Shown here piece by piece: positions 1-6,400 of a DNA stretch of 13,871 nt (position 1 is its first letter; every line of letters starts with the position of its first letter). This DNA is from Kiloniellales bacterium. GTDB lineage: Bacteria > Pseudomonadota > Alphaproteobacteria > Kiloniellales > JAKSDN01. The notes under the pieces are model-generated. The model was not told where the DNA came from. It made no database searches and worked only from the letters and a program-made list of their open reading frames with translations. A program made the translations under genes and the position numbers. Location of the stretch: assembly GCA_022360075.1 (NCBI GenBank), contig JAKSDN010000531.1, positions 1-13,871 on the forward strand, written 5' to 3'.

Positions 1-170
1 ATCCCTGGGGCCAATAAAGTCCTCTAGGGAGCTGGCTCTGCCGGAGTCGTGGCTTCGGTACACGGCGCCCACCTGCTTTTGCAGGCCACAGAGGATGAGC
101 GTCGGCCAACGGCCTTCGCGGCACCGCCGACCTTGCGCCAAGGCTGGTCAGGACGCTCGGACCCCCCGAT
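1..170 (+). ncRNA. ssrS: 6S RNA (ssrS), 5' end at or just outside the window
   Basis: 6S RNA mimics an open promoter and binds the housekeeping sigma-factor form of RNA polymerase. Seen here: a G-rich 5' strand (about 7-10) that can pair with the C-run at about 162-167, and the outermost ATC (1-3) that can pair with GAT (168-170). There is also a GUGGCUUCGG element at about 50-58 and a strong apical hairpin CCTGC-TTTT-GCAGG (72-85). A second stem-rich half follows, with GGCCAACGGCC near 104-114. These resemble alphaproteobacterial 6S RNAs, and the position directly before fau is the classical 6S location. The exact 5' end cannot be set because the window starts there, and the 3' end is inferred from the closing pairs. 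No reading frame through this segment looks like the start of the next protein. Confidence 0.85.
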
Positions 171-759
171 GACCGTAACGATCGACGAGGTCAAAGCCGA
201 ACTGCGCGCCGCGGCGCGCCGGCGGCGCAAGGCGGCCTGGGAGGGCAATGCCGAGGCCGGCGCGGCGGTGCGCGACCGCTTCTTGGCCACGCTCACGCCA
301 CCCGCCGGAATCGCGATCTCCGCCTACTGGCCGATTGGCAGCGAGCTCGATACGCAGCCTTTGATGGCGGCTTTGCACGCGCGTGGCCACCGGCTCGCCC
401 TGCCGGTGGTGCAAGGGCGCGGCCGGCCGCTGCTATTCCGCGCCTGGGCGCCCGGCGAGCCTTTGGTCAAGGCCGGCTTCGGCTTGAGCGAGCCCGCCGC
501 CGACCGCGACGTTCTGGTCCCCGCGCTGCTGATCGTGCCGCTGCTGGCCTTCGACCGGCGCGGCTATCGACTGGGCTACGGCGGCGGATTTTACGACCGC
601 ACGCTGGCCGGCCTGCGCGCGGCCTCGCCTGCAGGCGAGCCGATCGTCGCCGTCGGTGTCGCCTTCGCGGCGCAGGCGCTGCCCGAGGTGCCGGTGACAG
701 GGACCGACGAGGCGCTGGACTGGGTGATCACCGAAACCGAGTCGATCCGGCGGCCCTGA
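169..759 (+). CDS. fau: 5-formyltetrahydrofolate cyclo-ligase (5-FCL family)
   Basis: This cytoplasmic enzyme makes 5,10-methenyl-THF from 5-formyl-THF using ATP, returning the stored folate to one-carbon metabolism. The protein has 196 residues, usual for the family. It has the basic N-terminal helix (ELRAAARRRRKAA, 11-23), the substrate-region YWPIGSELDT (53-62), and the nucleotide-loop signature RLGYGGGFYDRTL (134-146). It ends with the family's LDWVITE (183-189). I chose ATG 169 because the protein starts there as in relatives; an open frame extends up to 49 but lies inside 6S RNA. No convincing Shine-Dalgarno precedes 169. The segment TGTDEALD (177-184) carries Thr179 where relatives usually have a His before the Asp. 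The gene sits directly after 6S RNA and 21 bases before the next gene, so co-transcription is likely. Confidence 0.93.
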   Translation: MTVTIDEVKAELRAAARRRRKAAWEGNAEAGAAVRDRFLATLTPPAGIAISAYWPIGSELDTQPLMAALHARGHRLALPVVQGRGRPLLFRAWAPGEPLVKAGFGLSEPAADRDVLVPALLIVPLLAFDRRGYRLGYGGGFYDRTLAGLRAASPAGEPIVAVGVAFAAQALPEVPVTGTDEALDWVITETESIRRP

Positions 760-780
760 AGCGCAGCGAGCATTCGGATC

Positions 781-1596
781 ATGCGAATTCTCTTTTGTGG
801 CGACATCGTCGGACGCTCGGGACGGGAAGCCGTTTTCAAGTTCCTGCCAGGCTGGCGCGCCGATCTCGGGCTCGACTTCGTGATCGCCAACGGCGAGAAC
901 GCCGCGGCCGGCTTCGGCATCACGCGCAAGATCTGCGACGAGCTCTTCGGGGCCGGGATCGACGTCATCTCCGGCGGCAACCATAGCTGGGACCAGCGCG
1001 AGGCCCTGGCCTTCATTGATGCCGAGCCGCGGTTGCTGCGGCCCTACAACTATCCCAGAGGGACGCCTGGCCGTGGAGTCGGCCTGTTCGATGCCGGCCG
1101 CGGCCGCAAGATCATGGTGCTCAACCTCATGGGCCGCCTTTTCATGGATCCGCTCGACGATCCCTTCGCCAGCCTCGAGCAGGAGCTGGCCAAGGTCCGC
1201 GTCGGCGCTTCGGTCGCCGCGATCGTGGTCGACTTCCATGCCGAGGCGACCAGCGAGAAGATGGCCATGGGCCATGTCGTCGACGGCCGGGTGAGCCTCT
1301 GCGTCGGCACCCATACCCATGTGCCGACCGCCGATCAGGTCGTCCTGCCCGGGGGAACGGCCTACATCTCCGACATCGGCATGTGCGGCGACTACGACTC
1401 TGTCATCGGCATGAGCAAGGAGATCCCGGTCGCGCGCTTTACCCGCAAGCTGCCGACCGAGCGGCTTCAGGTCGCCACGGGCGAAGGTACGCTTTGCGCG
1501 GTTTTCGTGGAGACCGACGATAAGACGGGGCTGGCGCAGCGCATTGAGCCGGTGCGCCTGGGCGGCAGGCTCGCCCAGGCGAGACCCTCGCTCTGA
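781..1596 (+). CDS. YmdB-like metallophosphoesterase (TIGR00282 family)
   Basis: The 271-residue protein matches the family of Bacillus YmdB, a dinuclear-metal cyclic-nucleotide phosphodiesterase (2',3'-cNMP activity is reported for YmdB; the substrate in alphaproteobacteria is not settled). All metal ligands are visible: Asp8 in FCGDIVG, Glu39-Asn40 in NGENAAAG, Asn67-His68 in GGNHSWD, His153 in DFHAEATSEK, and His178 and His180 in GTHTHVPTAD. There is no signal peptide or membrane segment, so it should be cytosolic. It starts at ATG 781, 21 bases after fau, with only a weak purine stretch upstream, and probably shares the fau transcript. The C-terminal tail after about residue 255 is variable. 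The family assignment is secure; the physiological role is inferred. Confidence 0.9.
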   Translation: MRILFCGDIVGRSGREAVFKFLPGWRADLGLDFVIANGENAAAGFGITRKICDELFGAGIDVISGGNHSWDQREALAFIDAEPRLLRPYNYPRGTPGRGVGLFDAGRGRKIMVLNLMGRLFMDPLDDPFASLEQELAKVRVGASVAAIVVDFHAEATSEKMAMGHVVDGRVSLCVGTHTHVPTADQVVLPGGTAYISDIGMCGDYDSVIGMSKEIPVARFTRKLPTERLQVATGEGTLCAVFVETDDKTGLAQRIEPVRLGGRLAQARPSL

Positions 1597-1633
1597 ACTC
1601 CGGAACGGGTGAGACGTCGGCGCCCGCCGTCGA

Positions 1634-1921
1634 TCAGCCTTGGCTGTCCGGGCGCATGGCGAGGAAGCGCGAAAGCTCTTGCTCGAGCACCTGCGCTTGC
1701 TGCGTGATGCCGCGGGCCACCGAAACGGCTTCTTGTGCCGCGGCGCCGTCGCCGTCGCGGCTTTCCAGGGCCAGGATGTCGGCGAGGGCCTTGTCGGCGG
1801 TCTGCGATGCGAAGCGGTCGACGATCGTCGCGGCCTCTTCGAGCACCCGGGCGATCTCAGCCTCGTCCAGACAATCGATGTCGGCGATCGAAAGCTCGAG
1901 GGTCGAAGAACTCTGGGTCAT
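1634..1921 (-). CDS. Small acidic helical protein of unknown function
   Basis: The protein has 95 residues and is not recognised. It is acidic and predicted largely helical: residues 8-60 run as Leu/Ala/Glu/Asp-rich stretches (DEAEIARVLEEAATIVDRF near 19-37), and a Gln/Glu-rich helix lies near 68-88. There is one Cys (17), no signal peptide and no membrane segment. The codons in this frame end overwhelmingly in G or C, like the neighbouring genes, which favours this frame over the three overlapping + strand frames. A TTAGGGA sequence precedes the ATG by about 9 bases on the - strand (GAGG also lies 2 bases before it). It is the only - strand gene, convergent with the phosphoesterase gene (37-base gap) and divergent from yebC. 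It could be a small regulator or a partner of a larger protein, but nothing visible decides this. Confidence 0.65.
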   Translation of the reverse strand: MTQSSSTLELSIADIDCLDEAEIARVLEEAATIVDRFASQTADKALADILALESRDGDGAAAQEAVSVARGITQQAQVLEQELSRFLAMRPDSQG

Positions 1922-1956
1922 GGCCTCATGTCCCTAACTGGGCCGGATTGACACCG

Positions 1957-1986
1957 ATTATCTTCTCGACGCCGCCTTTATGTTCG
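1957..1986 (-). promoter_or_regulatory. Possible promoter for the small - strand gene
   Basis: On the - strand, GATAAT (positions 1957-1962 read in reverse) is a five-of-six match to a sigma-70 -10 box, 35 bases before the ATG at 1921. With an 18-base spacer the -35 position (1981-1986) reads CGAACA, only three of six. The assignment is weak and rests on the -10 box and its location. Confidence 0.25.
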
Positions 1987-1987
1987 C

Positions 1988-2046
1988 TTAACAGGGAGGC
2001 CGTTTTCGCCGCACATTGCCTTCAGGTGACGGGGGAATCCTGTTAA
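1988..2046. repeat. Perfect 8-bp inverted repeat in the divergent intergenic region
   Basis: TTAACAGG (1988-1995) and CCTGTTAA (2039-2046) are exact inverted copies separated by 43 bases. A third, self-palindromic GTTAAC follows at 2076-2081. Such AT-containing words stand out in this GC-rich sequence and lie between two divergent start codons, so paired operators are possible. A long-loop RNA hairpin is another reading. Confidence 0.5.
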
Positions 2047-2100
2047 AAGGCGTCATCTTGTCGCCATAAAGCTCCGTTAACGAACCGCCAGTGGGACGTA

Positions 2101-2139
2101 CGCCGCCTACCCCCATATACGGTAGGTGGAGGAGCGGCG
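2101..2139 (+). promoter_or_regulatory. Stem-loop in the yebC leader
   Basis: CCGCCTACC (2103-2111) can pair with GGTAGGTGG (2121-2129), nine pairs with one G-U, around a 9-base loop containing CATATAC. Alternatively CGCCGC (2101-2106) pairs with GCGGCG (2134-2139), extended inside by CTACC/GGTAG with a bulge. It ends 26 bases before the yebC ATG. There is no U-tract, so it is not a standard terminator; it may be a leader structure or an operator. Confidence 0.4.
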
Positions 2140-2165
2140 TAACCACGATCTAGGGTCGAAGGGTC

Positions 2166-2912
2166 ATGGCCGGCCATTCGCAATTCAAGAACATCATGTA
2201 CCGCAAAGGCGCGCAGGACAAAAAGCGCGCCAAGCTGTTCGCCAAGCTGATTCGCGAGGTCACGGTGGCGGCGAAGAGCGGCACCGACCCCGGGGCGAAC
2301 CCGCGGCTGCGTGCCGCGATCTCGGCGGCCCGCGCGGCGAACATGCCCAAGGACAACATCGACCGCGTCCTCAAGCGCGCCGAGGGCGGCGAGGACGATG
2401 CCAACTTCGAGGAGATCCGCTACGAGGGCTTCGGGCCGGGTGGGGTCGCGATCATCGTCGAGGCCTTGACCGACAACCGCAACCGCACCGCCTCGGAGGT
2501 GCGCGCCGCCTTCAGCAAGCAGGGCGGCTCGCTGGGCGAGACCAACAGCGTGTCCTTCATGTTCGAGCGCGTCGGGACGATCGGCTACCCGGCCGAGACC
2601 GCCTCGGCGGACGCGATGTTCGAGGCGGCGGTGGAAGCCGGCGCGGACAACGTGGAGACCAGCGAGGAGGGTCACGAGATCACCTGCGCGCCCGACGACT
2701 TCTCGGCCGTGCGCGACGGCCTCGCGGAGCGCTTCGGCGATCCGCGCGAGGCGAGCTTGACCTGGAAGCCGCTCAACACGGTGCAGGTCGACGACGGCTC
2801 GGCCGAGACTCTCCTGAAGCTGCTGGACGTCCTGGACGACAACGACGATGTGCAGCAGGTATCGGCCAACTTCGAGATCGCCGACGACGTCATGCAACGG
2901 CTGACCGCGTGA
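2166..2912 (+). CDS. yebC: YebC/PmpR-family protein
   Basis: This is a full-length family member of 248 residues, starting with the signature [23 protein letters not shown]. An N-terminal three-helix domain (to about 75, with ANPRLRAAI and NMPKDNIDR) is followed by two alpha/beta domains containing [14 protein letters not shown] (about 86-99), TDNRNRT (102-108) and [13 protein letters not shown] (122-134). Members were first described as DNA-binding regulators (PmpR), and recent work on the family points to a ribosome-associated role in relieving stalls, for example at proline-rich stretches; which applies here is not visible. The neighbouring tolA encodes a long Pro-Glu tract, a possible client of that activity. 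A purine stretch GAAGGG (2158-2163) lies just before the ATG, and TAGGG sits 10 bases upstream. ruvC begins 23 bases downstream, so the pair is probably co-transcribed. Confidence 0.96.
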   Translation: MAGHSQFKNIMYRKGAQDKKRAKLFAKLIREVTVAAKSGTDPGANPRLRAAISAARAANMPKDNIDRVLKRAEGGEDDANFEEIRYEGFGPGGVAIIVEALTDNRNRTASEVRAAFSKQGGSLGETNSVSFMFERVGTIGYPAETASADAMFEAAVEAGADNVETSEEGHEITCAPDDFSAVRDGLAERFGDPREASLTWKPLNTVQVDDGSAETLLKLLDVLDDNDDVQQVSANFEIADDVMQRLTA

Positions 2913-2935
2913 GCCGGGCGGGGCGAGGAGCCTGA

Positions 2936-3496
2936 ATGCGTGTCGTCGGATTCGATCCCGGTTTGCGCCGCACCGGATGGGGCGTGATCGAGGCCGCGGG
3001 CTCGCACCTGCGCCATGTCGCGAACGGCGTGATCGAAAGCGACGGTGGCCTGGACGTGGCCCGGCGCCTGGTTCAGCTCCACGAAGGATTGCTCGCCGTG
3101 CTCGACGAATATCGGCCCGAGGAGGCAGCGGTCGAGACCAGCCTGGTGAACAAGAACGCCTCCTCGACCTTGAAGCTGGGCCTGGCGCGCGGCGTCGTTT
3201 TGATGACACCGGCAAGCCTTGGCCTGCCGGTCGCCGAGTACCTGCCGAACATCGTCAAGAAGGCAGTGGTGGGCAGCGGCCATGCCGACAAGGACCAGGT
3301 CGGCGACATGGTCTCGCGCTTGCTGCCGGGCTGCCCGATCGCCGCGCGCGACGCTGCCGACGCGCTGGCGGTGGCGATCTGCCACAGCCACCATGCCGCC
3401 ACCGGCCGCAAGTGGGCCGCGGGCGCCGAGGACGCCTTGCAGGGCCGGGCGGGGCAGGGCCGGGCGGGGCAGGGCCGGGCGGGAGGGCGACGTTGA
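2936..3496 (+). CDS. ruvC: Holliday junction endonuclease RuvC
   Basis: RuvC is a dimeric, RNase H-fold nuclease that cuts Holliday junctions symmetrically, working with RuvAB. The four acidic metal ligands are present: Asp7 (GFDPGLRRTGWG), Glu67 (AAVETSLVNKN), and Asp139 and Asp142 (ARDAADALAVA). Conserved stretches include STLKLGLARG (77-86), EYLPNIVKKAVVGSGHADK (101-119) and QVGDMVSRLL (121-130). At 186 residues it is slightly longer than the usual about 170 because of a C-terminal tail made of GRAGQ repeats encoded by a 15-bp tandem repeat (3440-3484). The residues ETSLVNKN replace the EETFVNKN I would expect in alphaproteobacteria, but the catalytic Glu is kept. The TGA stop overlaps the ruvA start (TTGA). 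Confidence 0.97.
   Translation: MRVVGFDPGLRRTGWGVIEAAGSHLRHVANGVIESDGGLDVARRLVQLHEGLLAVLDEYRPEEAAVETSLVNKNASSTLKLGLARGVVLMTPASLGLPVAEYLPNIVKKAVVGSGHADKDQVGDMVSRLLPGCPIAARDAADALAVAICHSHHAATGRKWAAGAEDALQGRAGQGRAGQGRAGGRR
3440..3484 (+). repeat. 15-bp tandem repeat, three copies, at the end of ruvC
   Basis: The unit CAGGGCCGGGCGGGG occurs at 3440-3454, 3455-3469 and 3470-3484 (last base A instead of G). It encodes GRAGQ-GRAGQ-GRAGG, the dispensable-looking RuvC tail. The final copy merges into the GGGAGGG sequence that serves ruvA. Because the unit is five codons, gain or loss of a copy keeps the ruvC frame. Confidence 0.9.
3481..3487 (+). promoter_or_regulatory. Ribosome binding site fixing the TTG start of ruvA
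   Basis: GGGAGGG, complementary to the 16S rRNA 3' end, lies five bases before TTG 3493, the codon preceding the conserved IGKLTGRL. This supports the TTG start although the same frame is open upstream to about 2977. Confidence 0.7.
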
Positions 3497-4119
3497 TCGG
3501 CAAGCTGACCGGCCGCCTGGATTCGACGGGCGATGGCTGGGCCATCGTCGATGTCTCGGGCGTCGGCTATCTCGTCTACTGCTCGGGACGCTCGCTGGCC
3601 CGCTTGGGCGGCGCGGGCGAAGCCGTCTCCCTGCTGATCGAGACCCACGTTCGCGAAGATCACATTCATCTCTACGGCTTTGCCGAGCCGGCCGAGCGGG
3701 ACTGGTTCCGACTGCTCTCGACCGTTCAAGGCGTCGGCGTGCGCATGGCGCTGGCGATTTTGAGCGCGCTCGCGCCCGCGGAGCTGGTCCAGGCGATCGC
3801 GGCCCAGGACAAGGCGGTGCTGACCCGCGCCAATGGCGTCGGCCCCAAGCTCGCCGGCCGCATCGTCACCGAGCTCAAGGACAAGGTCGGCGGCCTTTCG
3901 CTGGGCCCCGCGGCGTCGTTGGATAGCGGGATGCCGGTTCCTGGCGCGTCGCCAGCCGCGCTCGGTGGGCCGGCCGACGATGCCGTCTCCGCCCTGGTCA
4001 ACCTCGGCTATCGGCGCATCGACGCCTTCGGCGCGGTGGCCAAGGCGAGCCAATCCCTGGGCGGTGAAGCGGCCCTCGACGCCCTGATCAAGCAGGGGCT
4101 CAAGGAGCTCTCGGCATGA
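3493..4119 (+). CDS. ruvA: Holliday junction branch-migration subunit RuvA
   Basis: RuvA binds four-way junctions as a tetramer and loads the RuvB motors. The product has 208 residues, normal length. The N-terminal OB-fold domain starts IGKLTGRLD and includes [12 protein letters not shown] and [13 protein letters not shown]. Two helix-hairpin-helix motifs follow: [17 protein letters not shown] (about 76-92) and [19 protein letters not shown] (about 111-129). After a Gly/Ala/Pro-rich linker comes the RuvB-contacting C-terminal helix bundle ([14 protein letters not shown], about 160-173). The start is TTG 3493, overlapping the ruvC stop by three bases in TTGA, with GGGAGGG correctly spaced. The gene ends in ATGA shared with ruvB, so translation of ruvC, ruvA and ruvB is probably coupled. 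Confidence 0.95.
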   Translation: MIGKLTGRLDSTGDGWAIVDVSGVGYLVYCSGRSLARLGGAGEAVSLLIETHVREDHIHLYGFAEPAERDWFRLLSTVQGVGVRMALAILSALAPAELVQAIAAQDKAVLTRANGVGPKLAGRIVTELKDKVGGLSLGPAASLDSGMPVPGASPAALGGPADDAVSALVNLGYRRIDAFGAVAKASQSLGGEAALDALIKQGLKELSA

Positions 4120-5213
4120 GCGAACCCCGCGTCATCGCGCCCGAGCTTGCCGCCGAGGACGGCGCCGAGCGGTCTCTGCGACCGGAGAGCCTCGACGACT
4201 TCGTCGGCCAGGCCCAGTTGCGCGCCAACCTGCGGGTCTTCATCGAGGCGGCGCGCGGCCGCGGCGATGCCCTGGATCACGTGCTCTTCTCGGGCCCGCC
4301 GGGCCTCGGCAAGACGACGCTGGCGCAGATCGTGGCGCGCGAGCTCGGCGTCGGATTCCGGGCGACCTCGGGCCCGGTGATCGCGCGCGCGGGCGACCTC
4401 GCCGCTTTGCTGACCAACCTGCAGCCGCGCGACGTGCTCTTCATCGACGAGATCCATCGCCTGAACCCGGCGGTCGAGGAGATCCTCTATCCGGCGATGG
4501 AGGACTTCCAGCTCGATCTCATCATCGGCGAGGGGCCGGCGGCGCGTTCCGTGCGGATCGATCTGCCGCCCTTCACGCTGGTCGCGGCGACCACGCGCGC
4601 CGGCCTGATCACCACGCCGCTGCGCGAGCGCTTCGGCATCCCGCTGCGCCTGGGCTTCTACGCGCCCGAAGAGCTGGAACGGATCGTACGGCGCGGCGCC
4701 GGCATCCTCGCCGTCGAGCTGACGCCCGACGGTGCCGGCGAGATCGCCCGGCGCGCGCGCGGCACGCCGCGCGTGGCGGGCCGGCTGCTGCGCCGGGTGC
4801 GCGACTTCGCCGCGGTCGCGGGCCGGACCTCGATCGATGCGGCCGCCGCCGATGGCGCGCTGCGCCAGCTCGACGTGGACGAGCGCGGATTCGATGCCAT
4901 GGACCGACGCTACCTGCGCTGCATGGCCGAGAACTACGCCGGCGGGCCGGTCGGCGTCGAGACCATGGCGGCCGCGCTCTCCGAGCAGCGCGACGTGCTG
5001 GAAGAGGTCATCGAGCCCTACATGATCCAGCAGGGCCTTCTGCAGCGCACGCCGCGCGGCCGCATGCTCACGCATCTCGGCTATGGCTACCTCGGGCTCG
5101 ACGCGCCGCGCGATCGCGGCCAGCTCTCGCTGCTCGAAGAAGGCGAGCCGGCCTACGATGCGCCCGCCATCGATGCGCCCGCCATCGATCCGCCCAAGGA
5201 GACGGCCTCTTGA
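4116..5213 (+). CDS. ruvB: Holliday junction branch-migration motor RuvB
   Basis: RuvB is the AAA+ ATPase whose hexameric rings drive branch migration. The protein has 365 residues. Visible parts are the N-terminal [12 protein letters not shown] (21-32), Walker A GPPGLGKT (60-67) and Walker B VLFIDEIH (107-114). The family hairpin region [12 protein letters not shown], sensor 1 VAATTRAG and the arginine-finger segment [12 protein letters not shown] follow. The C-terminal winged-helix domain contains [19 protein letters not shown] and [22 protein letters not shown]. Relative to the usual about 335-350 residues there is a C-terminal extension, including a DAPAI repeat from a 15-bp tandem repeat. 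The start ATG overlaps the ruvA stop (ATGA), and the TGA stop overlaps the TTG start of ybgC. Confidence 0.97.
   Translation: MSEPRVIAPELAAEDGAERSLRPESLDDFVGQAQLRANLRVFIEAARGRGDALDHVLFSGPPGLGKTTLAQIVARELGVGFRATSGPVIARAGDLAALLTNLQPRDVLFIDEIHRLNPAVEEILYPAMEDFQLDLIIGEGPAARSVRIDLPPFTLVAATTRAGLITTPLRERFGIPLRLGFYAPEELERIVRRGAGILAVELTPDGAGEIARRARGTPRVAGRLLRRVRDFAAVAGRTSIDAAAADGALRQLDVDERGFDAMDRRYLRCMAENYAGGPVGVETMAAALSEQRDVLEEVIEPYMIQQGLLQRTPRGRMLTHLGYGYLGLDAPRDRGQLSLLEEGEPAYDAPAIDAPAIDPPKETAS
5157..5195 (+). repeat. 15-bp tandem repeat at the end of ruvB
   Basis: GATGCGCCCGCCATC occurs twice exactly (5157-5171, 5172-5186), followed by a partial GATCCGCCC (5187-5195). It encodes [13 protein letters not shown] in the RuvB tail, outside the conserved domains, and lies just upstream of the ybgC ribosome binding site. 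Confidence 0.85.
5196..5201 (+). promoter_or_regulatory. Ribosome binding site fixing the TTG start of ybgC
   Basis: AAGGAG, a near-perfect Shine-Dalgarno sequence, is eight bases before TTG 5210. It is the clearest site of its kind in the window and supports a TTG start inside the ruvB stop overlap. Confidence 0.75.
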
Positions 5214-5653
5214 GCGCCGAGAGCTTGAGCGGTCGGATCGAAGCGGGCGAGCATGTGCTGCCGCTGCGGGTCTACTACGAGGACACCGATGCCGCCGGCA
5301 TCGTCTATCACGCGAACTATCTCAAGTTCGCCGAGCGGGGCCGAACCGACTTTCTCCGACTGTTGGGAGTCGATCAGTCGGAGATGGCGCGGCGCGAGAG
5401 ATTGGCCTTTGCCGTGCGCGACTGCACGGTGAGCTTCAAGGCGCCGGCACGGCTCGACGACCTGATCGAGGTGCGCTCGCGCCTGCTCGACCTCAAGGGC
5501 GCCACGCTGCGCGCCGAGCAGGCGATCCGCCGCGGCGGCCAGGAGCTGGCGAACCTCGCGGTGCGGGTCGCCTGCGTGACGCTCGAAGGCCGGCCCGTGC
5601 GCATTCCGCAGAGCTTGCGGCGCGCACTCGACCCTTTTCTCATACCAGCTTAA
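5210..5653 (+). CDS. ybgC: Tol-Pal-associated acyl-CoA thioesterase YbgC
   Basis: This hotdog-fold thioesterase of 147 residues belongs to the 4-hydroxybenzoyl-CoA thioesterase family. The signature [25 protein letters not shown] begins at residue 22, with the catalytic Asp27 and the conserved His34. The C-terminal half has the strand pattern [13 protein letters not shown] and [16 protein letters not shown]. Family members act on short acyl-CoA or acyl-ACP and are linked to phospholipid metabolism; the role in the Tol-Pal system is not well defined. The gene starts at TTG in the TTGA overlap with ruvB behind a strong AAGGAG and is followed 12 bases later by tolQ, the usual position at the head of the tol genes. 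I infer it is read on the same transcript as ruvB. Confidence 0.95.
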   Translation: MSAESLSGRIEAGEHVLPLRVYYEDTDAAGIVYHANYLKFAERGRTDFLRLLGVDQSEMARRERLAFAVRDCTVSFKAPARLDDLIEVRSRLLDLKGATLRAEQAIRRGGQELANLAVRVACVTLEGRPVRIPQSLRRALDPFLIPA

Positions 5654-5665
5654 ACGGGGGTGCAG

Positions 5666-6400
5666 ATGGAGAACCAAGCGATCGACGCCCTGGCGCTGGA
5701 GGGCTCCGTGGTCACCGACCTGACCATTTGGGGCCTCTTCCTGCAGGCCGACATCGTCGTGAAGGTCGTGATCGTGGTCTTGATCCTGGCCTCCTTCTGG
5801 TCCTGGGCGATCATCTTCGACAAGGCCCTGCGGCTGCGCCGCCTGAAGCGGCGCGCCGATCAGTTCGAAGAGGCCTTCTGGTCGGGGGGATCGCTCGACG
5901 ATCTTTACGACCGCATCGACAAGCGGCCGCCCGATCCCATGTCGGCGATCTTCGTCTCGGCGATGCGCGAGTGGCGCCGCTCGACCTCGCGCGCCAGCGC
6001 CCGCACCGGGCAGACCCTGCTCAACCTGCAGCAGCGCATCGAGCGGGTCATGGACATCACGCTGGGCCGCGAGATGCAGCGCCTCGAGCGGCAGATGATC
6101 TTTCTCGCCTCGGTCGGCTCCTCGGCGCCCTTCATCGGGCTGTTCGGCACCGTCTGGGGCATCATGAACGCCTTCACCTCGATCGCGGCGGCCAAGAACA
6201 CGACGCTGGCGGTCGTGGCGCCGGGCATCGCCGAGGCGCTCTTCGCCACCGCGCTCGGCCTGGTGGCGGCGATCCCCGCCGTGATCGGCTTCAACAAGCT
6301 CTCGACCGATCTCGGCCGCTACACCGGCCGTCTCGAGGCCTTCGCCGGCGAGTTCACCGCGATCCTGTCGCGCCAACTTGAGGAGCACGAGGCGGCATGA
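5666..6400 (+). CDS. tolQ: Tol-Pal inner-membrane motor protein TolQ
   Basis: TolQ, with TolR, converts proton motive force into movement of TolA at the division site. The protein has 244 residues and three membrane helices: about 29-51 ([19 protein letters not shown]), 146-170 and 184-206. The motor-lining motifs are present: [13 protein letters not shown] with Thr162 and [18 protein letters not shown] with Thr195, matching Thr145 and Thr178 of the E. coli protein. The large cytoplasmic loop lies between helices 1 and 2. I place the start at ATG 5666, preceded by the G-run at 5656-5660; a GTG at 5660 would sit on that ribosome site. The stop overlaps the tolR start in ATGA. Confidence 0.97.
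   Translation: MENQAIDALALEGSVVTDLTIWGLFLQADIVVKVVIVVLILASFWSWAIIFDKALRLRRLKRRADQFEEAFWSGGSLDDLYDRIDKRPPDPMSAIFVSAMREWRRSTSRASARTGQTLLNLQQRIERVMDITLGREMQRLERQMIFLASVGSSAPFIGLFGTVWGIMNAFTSIAAAKNTTLAVVAPGIAEALFATALGLVAAIPAVIGFNKLSTDLGRYTGRLEAFAGEFTAILSRQLEEHEAA

Noticed and set aside
433..1320. Long - strand open frame opposite fau and the phosphoesterase gene
   Set aside because: It is opposite two clear gene families and its product is His/Arg/Gly-rich with no recognisable domain; high GC leaves antisense frames open.
1597..1633. Bidirectional terminator between the convergent genes
   Set aside because: CGGC/GCCG can form a four-pair stem but there is no T-run on either strand.
1988..2081. 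CtrA site (TTAA-N7-TTAA) in the divergent gap
   Set aside because: The three TTAA words are not spaced by seven bases; only isolated half-sites are present, as also at 12598.
1922..2165. Alphaproteobacterial LexA box (GTTC-N7-GTTC) before yebC-ruvCAB
   Set aside because: GTTC occurs at 1982-1985 and GAAC at 2082-2085, but neither has a partner at the right spacing, so SOS control cannot be claimed from this region.
2043..3215. 390-codon - strand frame opposite yebC and ruvC
   Set aside because: Antisense shadow of two conserved proteins; Arg/Pro-rich low-complexity product.
2977..4119. Long + strand frame that could be read as an N-terminally extended RuvA
   Set aside because: The first about 170 residues are the out-of-frame reading of ruvC; family homology starts at IGKLTGRL just after TTG 3493, which has its own ribosome site.
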